Positions 1 through 9,386 of a stretch of 64,000 nt of DNA are shown in pieces (within the stretch, counting starts at the first letter, position 1; every line of letters starts with the position of its first letter). The notes under the pieces are model-generated. The model did no database searches. It was not told where the DNA came from and worked only from the letters and a program-made list of their open reading frames with translations. Location: contig NZ_FNCC01000006.1 of NCBI RefSeq assembly GCF_900100955.1, positions 434,001 to 498,000 of the forward strand, given 5' to 3'. Origin of the DNA: Lentzea fradiae. GTDB lineage: Bacteria > Actinomycetota > Actinomycetes > Mycobacteriales > Pseudonocardiaceae. A program made the position numbers and the translations under genes.

Positions 1-21
1 GGTGGCGATCAGGGTGCGCAT
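1..21 (-). CDS. 5' end of an unidentified gene, cut by the window edge
   Basis: Only the first seven codons (MRTLIAT) are inside the window. An ATG at 21-19 on the minus strand is preceded by GAGGAG at a good ribosome-binding distance, so a real start is likely. Too little sequence remains to name a product. It diverges from the small membrane protein gene at 215. Confidence 0.4.
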
Positions 22-214
22 CTGGTTCTCCTCGGTGTCCGTACCTGCTGTCATCGATGCGTCGAACGGGAGGAACCCGGAATCGACATCGCGCGCGGAC
101 GAATTCTGCGGCACGGTCCCGGCCGTCGCCGGACCGGTCAGGAATCGAGAAGCACGGCCCGCGTCCCCTCTCCTACCGTCGTCCTCGACGCCAGAACGAC
201 CAGGAGGACGCAAG

Positions 215-436
215 ATGAGCAGCAGCAAGGGAATCCGCCAGTTCCACCGCGTGGTGAGCATGGTCTTCATGGCCACCGTGGTCTTCACGGCGGTCGCGCT
301 GACGGTGGACAGCTCGGTGGTGTGGGTGTCCTACATCCCGCTGCTGCCGCTGTTCCTCCTGATGGGAACCGGCGTGTACATGTGGTTCCTGCCGGCGATC
401 GCCAAGCGCCGTGCGGCCCGCCGAGCCGTCGCCTAG
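215..436 (+). CDS. Small two-helix membrane protein
   Basis: A 73-residue protein of unknown function. An AGGAGG ribosome binding site at 202-207 supports the ATG at 215 rather than the longer open frame that starts at position 2. Two hydrophobic segments (about residues 14-35 and 38-59) are joined by a very short turn, followed by a basic tail rich in Arg and Ala, so it probably sits in the cytoplasmic membrane with the tail inside. Its stop overlaps the 3' end of the convergent response regulator gene by 4 bp. No enzymatic motif is visible. Confidence 0.7.
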   Translation: MSSSKGIRQFHRVVSMVFMATVVFTAVALTVDSSVVWVSYIPLLPLFLLMGTGVYMWFLPAIAKRRAARRAVA

Positions 437-1031
437 AGCCAGCCGCGGTCGCGAGCGGTGTTGGCCGCCTCCGACCGGTTCTTCGCGCCGAGCTTCGCCA
501 TCGCCGTCGACAGGTAGTTGCGGACCGTGCCCTCGGCCAGGTGCAGCCGTGCCGCGATGTCGGCGTTGCTCGCACCGGTCGTGACCTCGCGCAACAGCTC
601 GCGTTCGCGGGGCGTGAGCGGGTCGGCGCTGTCCCAGGCGGCCATCGCCAGCTCCGGCGCCACCACCCGCTCACCCGCGTGCACCCGCCGCAACGCCGAC
701 ACCAGCTCGGCGATCGGGGCGTCCTTGAGCACGTACCCCGCCACCCCCGCGTCCATCGCGCGCCGCAGGTAGCCGCTGCGCGCGAACGTGGTGATGATCA
801 GCACCCGCGTGCCGTCGCCCCGGCGGACGAGCTCCTGCGCGACGTCCAGACCGGACTTCCCCGGCATCTCGATGTCGGTCAGCAGCACGTCCGGCCGGTG
901 CAGGGCGACGGCCGCGAGCGCCTCGTCGCCGTCACCCGCCGTCCCCACCACCGCGACGTCCGGCTGCAGGTCGAGGAGCTGGGCGAACGCGCCGCGCACC
1001 ATCGCCTGGTCCTCGGCGAGCACGACCCTGA

Positions 1032-1035
<4 letters not shown>
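433..1035 (-). CDS. NarL/LuxR-family response regulator
   Basis: A 200-residue two-component response regulator. The receiver domain (about 1-120) carries the acidic pair E8/D9, phospho-acceptor D54 in LLTDIEMPG and K104 near YVLKDAP. The C-terminal LuxR-type helix-turn-helix (about 138-195) begins LTPREREL and contains the typical EGTVRNYLSTAMAKLG recognition region. It starts inside the stop of the sensor kinase gene (4-bp ATGA overlap), so the two are translationally coupled and almost certainly partners. The upstream ABC exporter genes in the same operon are the probable regulated or sensed function, as in DesKR-type and drug-export systems. Ligand unknown. Confidence 0.92.
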
Positions 1036-2092
<1,057 letters not shown>

Positions 2093-2096
<4 letters not shown>

Positions 2097-2824
2097 GACC
2101 GGGCACGACGATACGACACCGCGGCCAGAGCGGCGGTCACGATCGTCGTGCCGAGCAGCACGAGCACGTGCGTCAGCGCCGGACCGCCGGTGAGCTGCGC
2201 CAGCGCCAGCCGTCCCAGATGGTAGGTCGGCAGGAACCGCGCCACGTCGGAGAAGAACGCGGGCATGATCTCCAGCGGCATCCACAGCCCCGAGAGCACG
2301 GCCGACGGCAGCAGCACCGCGTTCAGCACCGCCGCGGCCGTCCCCGGCCCCACCTGGAACCCGATGGCGAGGCTGAGCAGCGCGAACGGCAGCGCACCGA
2401 ACACCAGCACGGCGAGCAGCCGCAGCACCGCGCCCGGTGACGCGTCGAGCACCCCCGTGACCGCCGCCGTCACCGTCATCGCGAGCAGCACACCCAGCGC
2501 GTAGGGCAGCGCCGCCACGACTTTCGCGGTGAGCGTGACGCCGATCGGCACCGCGGAGACCTGCTTCGCCCGCAGCCAGCCGCGTTCCCGGTCGGACGCG
2601 ACGCCGATGCCGGGGTTCATCAGCACGACCGAGATCGCGCCGAACGCCCCGAACGTGGCGAGCATCGCCGTTCCCGCGGGGACCTCGCCGCCGCCGAGCT
2701 TGCCGAACAGCGACACGAACAGCGCGAAGAACGCCACCGGCATGATGATCGAGAAGAAGAGCGCGGCGGGCTCGCGGACGATACCCCTCAGCTCGTCCGT
2801 GAGCTCGACTCCGAACACCTTCAC
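2093..2824 (-). CDS. ABC-2 type transporter permease
   Basis: A 243-residue integral membrane protein with about six predicted helices, including a long second segment (FFSIIMPVAFFALFVSLFG) and a C-terminal helix before a basic tail (SYRRARS). Architecture and size fit ABC-2 export permeases used for drugs or lipids. It overlaps the ATPase gene upstream by 4 bp and the kinase gene downstream by 4 bp. It presumably dimerises and pairs with the ATPase encoded at 2821-3711. The exported substrate cannot be told from sequence. Confidence 0.88.
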
Positions 2825-3711
2825 GCCGCACCCCTGTTCATCAGACCGGCCACCGCTTCCTCCAGCCCGGCGCTCTCGACCCGCAGGCCGGAGAGTCCGG
2901 GGTCCTCCGCGAGCAGCACCCGCAGCACCGCCTCCGGCGTGCGGGTGCCGAGGTGCACGTGCTCGCCGTCGGTGCGCACCGACACCACACCGGGCAGCGC
3001 TTCCAGCCGTGCCCTGCCGATGGAGGTCTTCGCGATCACCGTGCGGTCGGGCAGCCGCGCCACCAGCTCGTCCGGCGTGCCACTGGCCCGCACCCGTCCG
3101 CCGTCCAGGACGACGACGCGGTCCGCGACGGCCGCGGACTCCTCGATGAGGTGGGTGGTGATCAGCACGCCGGTGCCGCGCTCGCGCCGGTGCGCGAGCA
3201 GCCGCCAGAACCTCCTGCGGGCGGGCAGGTCCAGGCCCGCCGTCGGTTCGTCCAGCACCAGCAGCCGCGGGTCGGCCACCAGCGCCATCGCGAGCTGCAG
3301 CCGTTGCTGCTGACCGCCGGAGAGCTTCGCGGCCCGCCTGCCCGCGAGGTCGGTCAGGTCCAGCTCGGCGAGCACCGGCCCGGCCGCGGACCGGGAGGCC
3401 CCCGCCCGCACCGCGGCACCCGTGACCAGCTCGCCGACCTTCAGCGTGGTCGGGAAGCCGAGCGACTGCTGCACCACCCCTAGCCGTCGCCGGGTGGCCG
3501 CGACGCGCGGGTCACCCCCGCAGACCCTGACCACGCCATCGCCCGCGGGCAGCAGCCCGACCACCATGTTCACCAGCGTGGTCTTGCCCGCGCCGTTCGG
3601 CCCGAGCAACGCCACGCACTCCCCCGCGCCGACGTCGAGATCCACCCCGTCCAACGCTCGCGTGGCACCGTAGCTGTGCCGCGCCCCCCGCACTCCGAGC
3701 ACCGTTTCCAT
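2821..3711 (-). CDS. ABC transporter ATP-binding protein
   Basis: A 296-residue ATPase of the DrrA/CcmA type. Walker A GPNGAGKTT is at 37-45, the ABC signature LSGGQ at 130-134, Walker B LVLDEPTAGL at 151-160 and the switch histidine in ITTHL. A C-terminal extension of about 80 residues after the core is typical of exporter ATPases of the daunorubicin-resistance group. The ATG at 3711 begins at the conserved METVLGVRG strand; longer in-frame sequence upstream runs antisense to neighbouring genes and looks non-coding. No strong ribosome binding site is visible. First gene of a four-gene operon (ATPase, permease, kinase, regulator). Confidence 0.92.
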   Translation of the reverse strand: METVLGVRGARHSYGATRALDGVDLDVGAGECVALLGPNGAGKTTLVNMVVGLLPAGDGVVRVCGGDPRVAATRRRLGVVQQSLGFPTTLKVGELVTGAAVRAGASRSAAGPVLAELDLTDLAGRRAAKLSGGQQQRLQLAMALVADPRLLVLDEPTAGLDLPARRRFWRLLAHRRERGTGVLITTHLIEESAAVADRVVVLDGGRVRASGTPDELVARLPDRTVIAKTSIGRARLEALPGVVSVRTDGEHVHLGTRTPEAVLRVLLAEDPGLSGLRVESAGLEEAVAGLMNRGAA

Positions 3712-3825
3712 GGCGTTGAGCCTGGTCGAACGCGTCCGCCGCCAGTAGTGAGGCGCAGTCACGACCCCGGGATGACAAATGTCAGCTTGACTCGGCACCA
3801 CGGTGCAGGGTCCATCGTGGCGCCC

Positions 3826-4191
3826 ATGACGACCGAACGAACCGCCGTGACCCGCTGGGGCAGAGCGGGTGCGCTGTACGACCTCGTGGCGAGCATCGCG
3901 TTCGTGACGCCGTGGACCTCGGGGGTGGTGCTCGACGTGCTGGGCGTGGAGGCGGCCATACCCACACGCCTGTTCGCCACGCTCTTCGGGACCGTGGTGA
4001 TGATGTGGTCCATCGCCCGCTGGCTGCGTCCCGAACCGGTCCTGATCGGACTCGACACGGCCGGCCGCGCGATGTTCAGCCTGTGGTTCGTCTGGGCGCT
4101 CGCGAACGGGGAGACGCGAGTTCTGTGGGGATTCCTCGTGCTGGAGCTGTTCTGGGGCGCGGCCCAGCTGCGCGCACTGGTGCGGAGGTAA
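3826..4191 (+). CDS. Small integral membrane protein, function unknown
   Basis: A 121-residue protein with about four hydrophobic helices (around residues 17-38, 45-64, 72-92 and 95-113) and short polar loops. I do not recognise a named family. The ATG at 3826 gives a short polar N-terminus (MTTERTAVTRWG); an in-frame ATG at about 3772 would add 18 residues and is less likely. The stop is 6 bp before the start of a MerR regulator gene, so the two are probably co-transcribed and the membrane protein may be a target or co-effector of that regulator. Confidence 0.72.
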   Translation: MTTERTAVTRWGRAGALYDLVASIAFVTPWTSGVVLDVLGVEAAIPTRLFATLFGTVVMMWSIARWLRPEPVLIGLDTAGRAMFSLWFVWALANGETRVLWGFLVLELFWGAAQLRALVRR

Positions 4192-4197
4192 CGTGCC

Positions 4198-4569
4198 GTG
4201 GTGCGCATCTCCGAACTGGCCCGTGCCGCCGGCGTGGGCATCAGCACGGTGCGGTTCTACGAACGCCGCGGTCTCGTCGTTCCCACGTCCCGCACCAGCG
4301 GCGGTTACCGGCACTACGACCGGGAAGCGTTGCGGCGCTTGAAGTTCATCCGCCGCGCCCAGCGGCTCGGCTTCACCCTGGCCGAGGTGCGGCAGCTCCT
4401 GTCGATGTCGGTGGAGCCCGGCGACCTCGGCGACGTGATCACCGGCAAGGTCGCCGAGATCGACGAACGGGTGCGCGACCTGGAACGGGTGCGGCTCGCG
4501 TTGCTCGACGTCGCCGCGCACGGCGTGCGGGAGCAGTGCCCGGTGGTGGCCGCGCTGAACGACTCCTAA
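4198..4569 (+). CDS. MerR-family transcriptional regulator
   Basis: A 123-residue regulator. The winged helix-turn-helix starts at ISELARAAGVGISTVRFYE and continues through GGYRHYD, the classic MerR wing, followed by FIRRAQRLGFTLAEVRQLL and a C-terminal coiled coil (about 78-108). One Cys sits near the C-terminus (EQCPVVA), in the region where metal-responsive MerR proteins bind ligand, but the full metal-binding pattern is not visible. GTG at 4198 or the adjacent GTG at 4201 could be the start; GGAGG at about 4185-4189, inside the end of the previous gene, serves either. Operator expected near its own promoter upstream of 3826. Confidence 0.9.
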   Translation: MVRISELARAAGVGISTVRFYERRGLVVPTSRTSGGYRHYDREALRRLKFIRRAQRLGFTLAEVRQLLSMSVEPGDLGDVITGKVAEIDERVRDLERVRLALLDVAAHGVREQCPVVAALNDS

Positions 4570-4579
4570 GGTGACCGGC

Positions 4580-5242
4580 ATGGCGGAGACGACAGTCGCG
4601 GAACTGATGACGGAACTGGCCGCGCTGGAGGACCCGAAAGCCCGCGCTGTCAACGAGAAGCACGGCGACGACCACGGCGTGAACCTCACCAAGCTGCGCG
4701 CGGTGGCCAAGCGCCTCAAGACGCAGCAGGACCTCGCGGTGCAGCTGTGGGCCACCGGTGACACCGCGGCCCGGCTGCTCGCCCTGCTGGTCTGCCGCCC
4801 CAAGGCGTTCAGCCGCGACGAGCTGGACACGATGCTGCGCGAGGCCCGCCGTCCCAAGGTGCACGACTGGCTCGTGAACTACGTCGTGAAGAAGAGCCCG
4901 CACGCCGAGGACCTGCGCCGGACGTGGTTCGACGACGCCGACCCGGTGGTCGCGAGCGCGGGCTGGGCGCTGACGGTGGACCGCGTGGCCAAGAAGCCGG
5001 AGGGCCTCGACCTCCCCGGCCTGCTCGACCGGATCGAGGCGGAGCTGAAGGACGCGCCCGGCCGGTTGCAGTGGGCGATGAACCACTGCCTCGCGCAGAT
5101 CGGCATCGAGAACCCGGACCTGCGGGACAGGGCGATCGGCATCGGGGAACGGCTGGAGGTCCTCAAGGACTACCCGACGCCACCCGGCTGCACCTCGCCG
5201 TTCGCCCCGGTCTGGATCACCGAGGTCGTGCGGCGCCGGTAG
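4580..5242 (+). CDS. AlkD-like DNA alkylation repair family protein
   Basis: A 220-residue all-helical HEAT-like repeat protein of the DNA alkylation repair (PF08713) type. AlkD enzymes are glycosylases that excise bulky or cationic alkylated bases without flipping them. Landmarks include the GVNLTKLRAVAKRL segment near residue 33, a repeated W-A-T-G-D helix pair, and the helix pair around NHCLAQIGIENPDLRDRAIGIG. I cannot confirm the catalytic Asp/Trp pair by eye, so activity is uncertain and some members of this family are only structural homologues. ATG at 4580 is preceded by AAGG at a good distance; a GTG at 4571 is also in frame. Confidence 0.75.
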   Translation: MAETTVAELMTELAALEDPKARAVNEKHGDDHGVNLTKLRAVAKRLKTQQDLAVQLWATGDTAARLLALLVCRPKAFSRDELDTMLREARRPKVHDWLVNYVVKKSPHAEDLRRTWFDDADPVVASAGWALTVDRVAKKPEGLDLPGLLDRIEAELKDAPGRLQWAMNHCLAQIGIENPDLRDRAIGIGERLEVLKDYPTPPGCTSPFAPVWITEVVRRR

Positions 5243-5269
5243 CGGCCTCCGCGTCCGGGACGGGTGACG

Positions 5270-5566
5270 TCAGTCCGTCCCGAACGCGGAGTGCCCCGGA
5301 GCCGGGGGCAGCCCCAGGAGTTGGCCCGCGACGTCCAGGAACTCGCCGCCACGTTGCCAGAGCGCGTGGTCGGGATCGACGACGAACGGGTCCGCCGGAT
5401 CCACGTCCTCCTGGCGAACGCGATAGGCCAACGCTTCGGCCTCCGAGTAGGCGAGCACCGTCTCGTTGGTGCCGCGCCAGACCCGGCGGAACATGACGGC
5501 GTTGACGCACGTCATCCGATCTTGCACGACGGAACGCTGAAACCCCCGCCGCAACAACAACTTCAT
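5270..5566 (-). CDS. Hypothetical protein, 98 residues
   Basis: A small soluble protein that I do not recognise. It has a basic N-terminus (MKLLLRRGFQRSV), a mixed alpha/beta middle and a segment rich in Asp and Pro (VDPADPFVVDPDHALWQRGGEFLDVAG). No metal-binding or catalytic motif is seen. ATG at 5566 is preceded by AAGAG; in-frame GTG and TTG codons lie up to 33 bp further upstream. It is transcribed away from the PucR-type regulator gene and converges with the AlkD-like gene. Confidence 0.55.
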   Translation of the reverse strand: MKLLLRRGFQRSVVQDRMTCVNAVMFRRVWRGTNETVLAYSEAEALAYRVRQEDVDPADPFVVDPDHALWQRGGEFLDVAGQLLGLPPAPGHSAFGTD

Positions 5567-5793
5567 GCACTCTTGGACACTGCTCACGTTCTGTGCCAAG
5601 TCACTCCGCCCCTACGTCCGGATTGCCGATTCTGGCCGATGCGTGGGGACCCGCTCACCGTCCGTCACTCGATCAGGTCAAGGTTTTCGGGCACCTGCAC
5701 AACCTGGCGTGGGTCTTTTCGTGCAGAGCACTCACCGAAGTCGACCGCTTCGGGCGATGGCACCGAGCCTCGCGGTGCGAAAACCTGTGCCGG

Positions 5794-6999
5794 GTGGTCG
5801 ACATCCGAACACCTGACCCCGGCGCCCCGCTCTACGAACGCGCCGCGACGCAGATCCCGGGCACCGCCGAGAAGGTGCTGGAGGCGTTCTTCGCCCGCTC
5901 CGCCGCCTACCGGCAGCTGCCGCACCAGCTCGTGGACCGGGAGATCACCGAGGCGGTGAGCCGCAACCTCCAGGTCTTCCTGACGTCGTTGCGGGAGAGG
6001 CGGCCACCGGCGGCGGAAGAGCTCGCCGACCAGATCGCCACCGCGGTCCGGCGGGCGCAGCAGGGCGTGCCGCTCGACGTCGTGCTGAGCACCTACCACG
6101 TCGCCGCGCACGTCGGCTGGACGGCGATGGCGGGGGTGGCGAAGCCGGACGAGGTCGACGACCTGCTGGCGACCGTGCCCGCGCTGCTGCAGTACCTGAG
6201 CGTCGCGGTGCCGGCCGTCGCCGCGTCGTACCTGACCGAGCAGCAGGCGCTGCACGCCGAGCGCCGGGAGGCGGGCCGGGCGCTGGTCGCGGCACTGCTG
6301 ACGGGCAGGGAGGCCGAACCGCTGGCCGAACGGATCGGGCTGGAGCTGTCCAGCCACCACGTCGTCCTCGCGGTGCGGGTGGAGACGCCACCGGCCGACG
6401 CCGCGGACGCGCGGTTCGCCGCCCACGCGCTGGTGCGGCGATTACGGGCGGAGCTGCCGAAGCACGCGCTGTCCGCGTTGGACCACGACGGCGGCACCGT
6501 GCTGCTGCCCACCACCGCCGAGGGCGTCGAGCAGGAGCTGGCCGAGGCCGCGGAGCTCGTCCGCGGGCTGCACACGGCGGCGGGCGTCCGGCTCGTCGGC
6601 GGGATCGCCGCGGCGGAGGGCCGCGAGGAGGTCCCCACCGCGGCCAGGCAGGCCGCCGACATCGCCGAGCTGGTCCAGCGGCTGGGGAAGCCGGCGGGCG
6701 CGTACGTCCTCGACGACGTGCTGCTGGAGTACCAGCTGTGCCGGCCCGGTCCCGGGCGCAAGCGCCTCGCCCTGGTGATGGACAAGCTGGCCGAGCACCC
6801 CGACCTGCTGCACACGCTGCGGGTGTTCCTGGAGTGCGACCACAACCGTCACCGCACCGCCGAGAAGCTGCACCTGCACCGCAACACGTTGAACTACCGC
6901 CTGCGCCGGATCTCGGAGATCACCGGCTACAACCCGGCGGACCCGGCCGACGTCCGGCTGCTCGCGGCGTCGCTCGTCGTGCACGACCTGAGGTCCTGA
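5794..6999 (+). CDS. PucR/CdaR-family transcriptional regulator
   Basis: A regulator of about 401 residues. The C-terminus holds the PucR-type helix-turn-helix: LRVFLECDHNRHRTAEKLHLHRNTLNYRLRRI, about 60 residues from the end, the hallmark of the family. The middle is a GGDEF-like fold (AVRVETPP to GLHTAAGVRLVGGIAAAEG), and the N-terminal about 130 residues are helical, of the RsbRD-like kind common in actinobacterial members. The open frame extends 200 bp upstream, but composition there is poor; GTG at 5794 is chosen because the protein-like sequence begins about there. No adjacent operon shows what it controls. Confidence 0.82.
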   Translation: MVDIRTPDPGAPLYERAATQIPGTAEKVLEAFFARSAAYRQLPHQLVDREITEAVSRNLQVFLTSLRERRPPAAEELADQIATAVRRAQQGVPLDVVLSTYHVAAHVGWTAMAGVAKPDEVDDLLATVPALLQYLSVAVPAVAASYLTEQQALHAERREAGRALVAALLTGREAEPLAERIGLELSSHHVVLAVRVETPPADAADARFAAHALVRRLRAELPKHALSALDHDGGTVLLPTTAEGVEQELAEAAELVRGLHTAAGVRLVGGIAAAEGREEVPTAARQAADIAELVQRLGKPAGAYVLDDVLLEYQLCRPGPGRKRLALVMDKLAEHPDLLHTLRVFLECDHNRHRTAEKLHLHRNTLNYRLRRISEITGYNPADPADVRLLAASLVVHDLRS

Positions 7000-7010
7000 G
7001 ACGGCGAACG

Positions 7011-7036
7011 GGTGGGCGGCGAGGTCGCCGCCCACC
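7011..7036. terminator. Bidirectional hairpin between convergent genes
   Basis: A perfect 12-bp inverted repeat (GGTGGGCGGCGA and its complement) with a 2-nt centre lies between the PucR gene stop and the 3' end of the I36-type gene. It has no T-run, so termination efficiency is uncertain. Confidence 0.6.
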
Positions 7037-7053
7037 CGGTCACGCCGTGCCGG

Positions 7054-7917
7054 TCAGTCGCCGTACGGGTTCTGGATCGAGACGTGCACGTGGTCGTAGT
7101 GACCGTTGGTGACACCGCTGCCCGCGGTGTAGGTGCGCCAGCCCTCGGACGAGCGAGCCACGCTCCAGATCTGGCCCTGCCAGATCACGTACCGGACGTC
7201 GAGCCGCGAGGCGTGCTTCTGCAGCCAGCGGGCGAGCTTCCAGCCCTGCTCCTTCTGCGCCGCCGACGGGTACGAGCCGATCGCGTTCGAGATCGTGCAG
7301 TCGAGCGCGTTGCCGGTGTTGTGGTTGGTCGTCGACGCCTCGTAGCTGCGGTAGTCGCCCACCCAGCAGTCCTTCTCGCCGGTCAGGGCCCGGATCTGGT
7401 CGTCGACGTGCTGCGTGCGCTGCGTCGCCTGCGGCGCGCGGGCCGTGGCGGACGGGTACGGGTTGTCCGCGGGCGTGCCGTAGCTGCCGTCCGGCGGCGT
7501 GGTGCCACCGCTGTCACCCAGCTTGTGGGCGGCGTTCTCGTTCTTGAGGTCCGAGTTCAGGTTGGCCTTCGCACCGGCGGCGATGGTCTGCCGCGGACCC
7601 GCGTAGCCGCTGTTGAAGTACACGGTGACCGAGCCGCTGGTGCGGTTCCAGACCGCGGCGGCGTTGTTCTTCACGCACAGGCCCTTGCCGTTGCCCGTGC
7701 CCTTGAACTCGTAGCAGCTCGGCTGCTCGTCGCCGTAGTCGGGAATGGAGGTGGCGAAGTCGGAGACCGAACCCGCCTGGTTGCTGTTGTAGTACAGGCA
7801 GAACTCGCCCGACTCGCAGACACCGTTGCGCGCGGTCGCCGCGTTGGCCGCCCCCGCCCCGAAGGACGCGCTGATCAACGCGCCCATCATCACCACGAAA
7901 ACAGATTTCTTGAACAC
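7054..7917 (-). CDS. Secreted peptidase-inhibitor I36 / M15-like two-domain protein
   Basis: A 287-residue exported protein. A Sec signal peptide (MFKKSVFVVMMGALISASFGAGAANA pattern, cleaved near residue 26) is followed by a peptidase inhibitor family I36-like domain (about 30-135) with paired cysteines: CESGEFCLYY and CYEFKGTGNGKGLC. A Gly/Thr/Pro linker (about 136-160) leads to a C-terminal domain with NHNTGNALDCTI and GHYDHVHVS, the D-x-H and H-x-H style metal-site signature of M15-like carboxypeptidase folds. It is probably a cell-wall or extracellular protein. Translation begins at GTG; the ribosome binding site is weak. Whether the C-terminal domain is an active peptidase is not certain. 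Confidence 0.8.
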   Translation of the reverse strand: MFKKSVFVVMMGALISASFGAGAANAATARNGVCESGEFCLYYNSNQAGSVSDFATSIPDYGDEQPSCYEFKGTGNGKGLCVKNNAAAVWNRTSGSVTVYFNSGYAGPRQTIAAGAKANLNSDLKNENAAHKLGDSGGTTPPDGSYGTPADNPYPSATARAPQATQRTQHVDDQIRALTGEKDCWVGDYRSYEASTTNHNTGNALDCTISNAIGSYPSAAQKEQGWKLARWLQKHASRLDVRYVIWQGQIWSVARSSEGWRTYTAGSGVTNGHYDHVHVSIQNPYGD

Positions 7918-8010
7918 AGGAGACCTAACTCGTTGCAGGGGAGAACCCTTGTGCCGAGCAGGTTCGCGAAACGCACTGACATTCCGCTGACACCGGACGC
8001 CACCGAGGTG

Positions 8011-8868
8011 TCAGGCGCGCGGGAACTCGTCGAGGCGGACGGCCTGCGCCTTCGGGTACTTCCTGCCCGCGGCGGGCACGGGCGAGCCGGTGAACGACAC
8101 GGGGGTGCCCGCCAGCAACAACGTCAGGCCGTCCGGCAGCTCGTCGCGCGAGACGAACCACGACCCGCCGCGCGCGTCGGTGATGAAACCGTGCGCCTGC
8201 CCCGACTTCCAGCTGGCGACCGTCCCCCTGCGACGGCCGCGCGGTGCCCCGGCCGGTGACGCCACGGCCTCGGCGGACCGCACGAACGCGCGCCGCAACG
8301 GGTAGTCCTCGCGGTCGGCGGGGTCGAACAACGCGTCGAAGCCCGGCGTGAACGGCGTGGCGGACCGCAACGGCGCCGCCGTCCGCGGCGTCCAGGCGGG
8401 TGGCTTGTCCACGATCCGCACGTCGACGACCGGCACGACCACGTGCACCCCGCGCTCGGTCAGCCGCGTCACGAGCGGGGCGAAGTCGGCGTCACCGGTG
8501 AGCAGCACGACCCAGTCGAGCGGCGCGGACACCGCCCGGTCCCACGCCTCCAGCGCCAGGTGGACGTCGACGCCCTTCTCCTTGCCGCCGACCAGCGGCA
8601 GGTCGTGCCGGACGATCCCGGCCGCGCTCAGCGCCGCGTCGAAGGACACGGCGGGCGTCTCGATGCGGCCCCGCGCGTAGTGCGCCTCGGTGACCTCGCA
8701 CTCGTCGAGCGGGCGGCCGGTCTCCGCGTGCACGAACCAGCGCAGTGCGTCGTGCAGGCCGTCCAGTGAGATCCGTGCGGCTCTGCGGTGCGCGGTCGCG
8801 TAGAAGTCGCTGAGGTAGGCGAACCACGTTCCGTCGTAGAACACGCCGATGCGGACGATCTTTCCCAC
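8011..8868 (-). CDS. NYN-domain (PIN-like) nuclease with C-terminal cold-shock-like domain
   Basis: A 285-residue protein. The N-terminus (IGVFYDGTWFAY) and VVLLTGDADFAPLVTRL segment mark a NYN/LabA-like domain, a PIN-fold family of predicted metal-dependent RNases; acidic residues at YDG and TGDAD are the expected active-site ligands. About the last 70 residues (GTVASWKSGQAHGFITD onward) look like a degenerate cold-shock/OB domain, which would bind RNA. A GTG at 8868 is taken as the start because the conserved first strand follows at once; the longer in-frame extension is Arg-rich and overlaps the next gene. It lies 32 bp downstream of the VOC gene and may share its transcript. Confidence 0.78.
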   Translation of the reverse strand: MGKIVRIGVFYDGTWFAYLSDFYATAHRRAARISLDGLHDALRWFVHAETGRPLDECEVTEAHYARGRIETPAVSFDAALSAAGIVRHDLPLVGGKEKGVDVHLALEAWDRAVSAPLDWVVLLTGDADFAPLVTRLTERGVHVVVPVVDVRIVDKPPAWTPRTAAPLRSATPFTPGFDALFDPADREDYPLRRAFVRSAEAVASPAGAPRGRRRGTVASWKSGQAHGFITDARGGSWFVSRDELPDGLTLLLAGTPVSFTGSPVPAAGRKYPKAQAVRLDEFPRA

Positions 8869-8900
8869 CGCGGCAACACTACCCCTGACCTGCCCGGCAC

Positions 8901-9308
8901 CTACCCGGACCAGTCGACGGCGCCGAGCCCGGCCGCGTGCCCGGCGGGCCACTGCACCAGCTCGATCCGCCGCCCGTCGGGGTCGATGATGAACCGCGTG
9001 CTGAACCCGGCCTCGCCGTCGGTCCCCTCGCCGGTGGGCAGGATCCCGTTCCGCCGCAAGCGGTCCAGTGCCAGGAACATCGACTCGACGTGCACGACGA
9101 TGTGGCTCAGGCCGGTGCCGGGGATGACCGGGCCGCCGTCGTGGACGAGCTCGACGCTCACGAACTCGTCGCCGGGGAGCTTCAGCATGACCAGGTGCCC
9201 GATGGGTGTGTCCGGCACGGCGCCGACGACCTCGTAGCCGACGGCGCGGTAGAACGCGAGCGACCGGTCGAGGTCGGCCACCCGCAGGCCGATGTGCAAC
9301 GTCCTCAT
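8901..9308 (-). CDS. VOC-superfamily (glyoxalase-like) protein
   Basis: A 135-residue protein with two beta-alpha-beta-beta-beta modules: LHIGLRVADLDRSLAFYRAVGYEVVG and LSHIVVHVESMFLALDRLR. Metal-ligand positions are the first His (LHIGL), E54 in VSVELVHDGG, His in SHIVVHV and the Glu in RRIELVQWP, as in lactoylglutathione lyases. GEAGFSTRFIIDPDGRRIEL is the typical C-terminal strand pair. It may be a glyoxalase I or another VOC enzyme such as a dioxygenase or isomerase; sequence alone does not decide. Followed on the same strand by the NYN gene. Confidence 0.85.
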   Translation of the reverse strand: MRTLHIGLRVADLDRSLAFYRAVGYEVVGAVPDTPIGHLVMLKLPGDEFVSVELVHDGGPVIPGTGLSHIVVHVESMFLALDRLRRNGILPTGEGTDGEAGFSTRFIIDPDGRRIELVQWPAGHAAGLGAVDWSG

Positions 9309-9335
9309 CGCGGCACCTCCGACGCCATCACAGCA

Positions 9336-9377
9336 CCACCGGGCCGGGCAGGAGGGTGAACCTGCGCGGCCCGGTGG
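9336..9377 (-). terminator. Hairpin after the roadblock operon
   Basis: Perfect 10-bp arms (CCACCGGGCC at 9336-9345 and its complement at 9368-9377) with a 22-nt loop lie just downstream of the last roadblock gene on the minus strand. No clear T-run. Confidence 0.4.
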
Positions 9378-9386
9378 CCGGGCGGC

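Noticed and set aside
5593-5793. 67-codon N-terminal extension of the PucR regulator
   Set aside because: It does not look like the family's start and has no strong ribosome binding site; a start near 5794 is preferred, though not proved.
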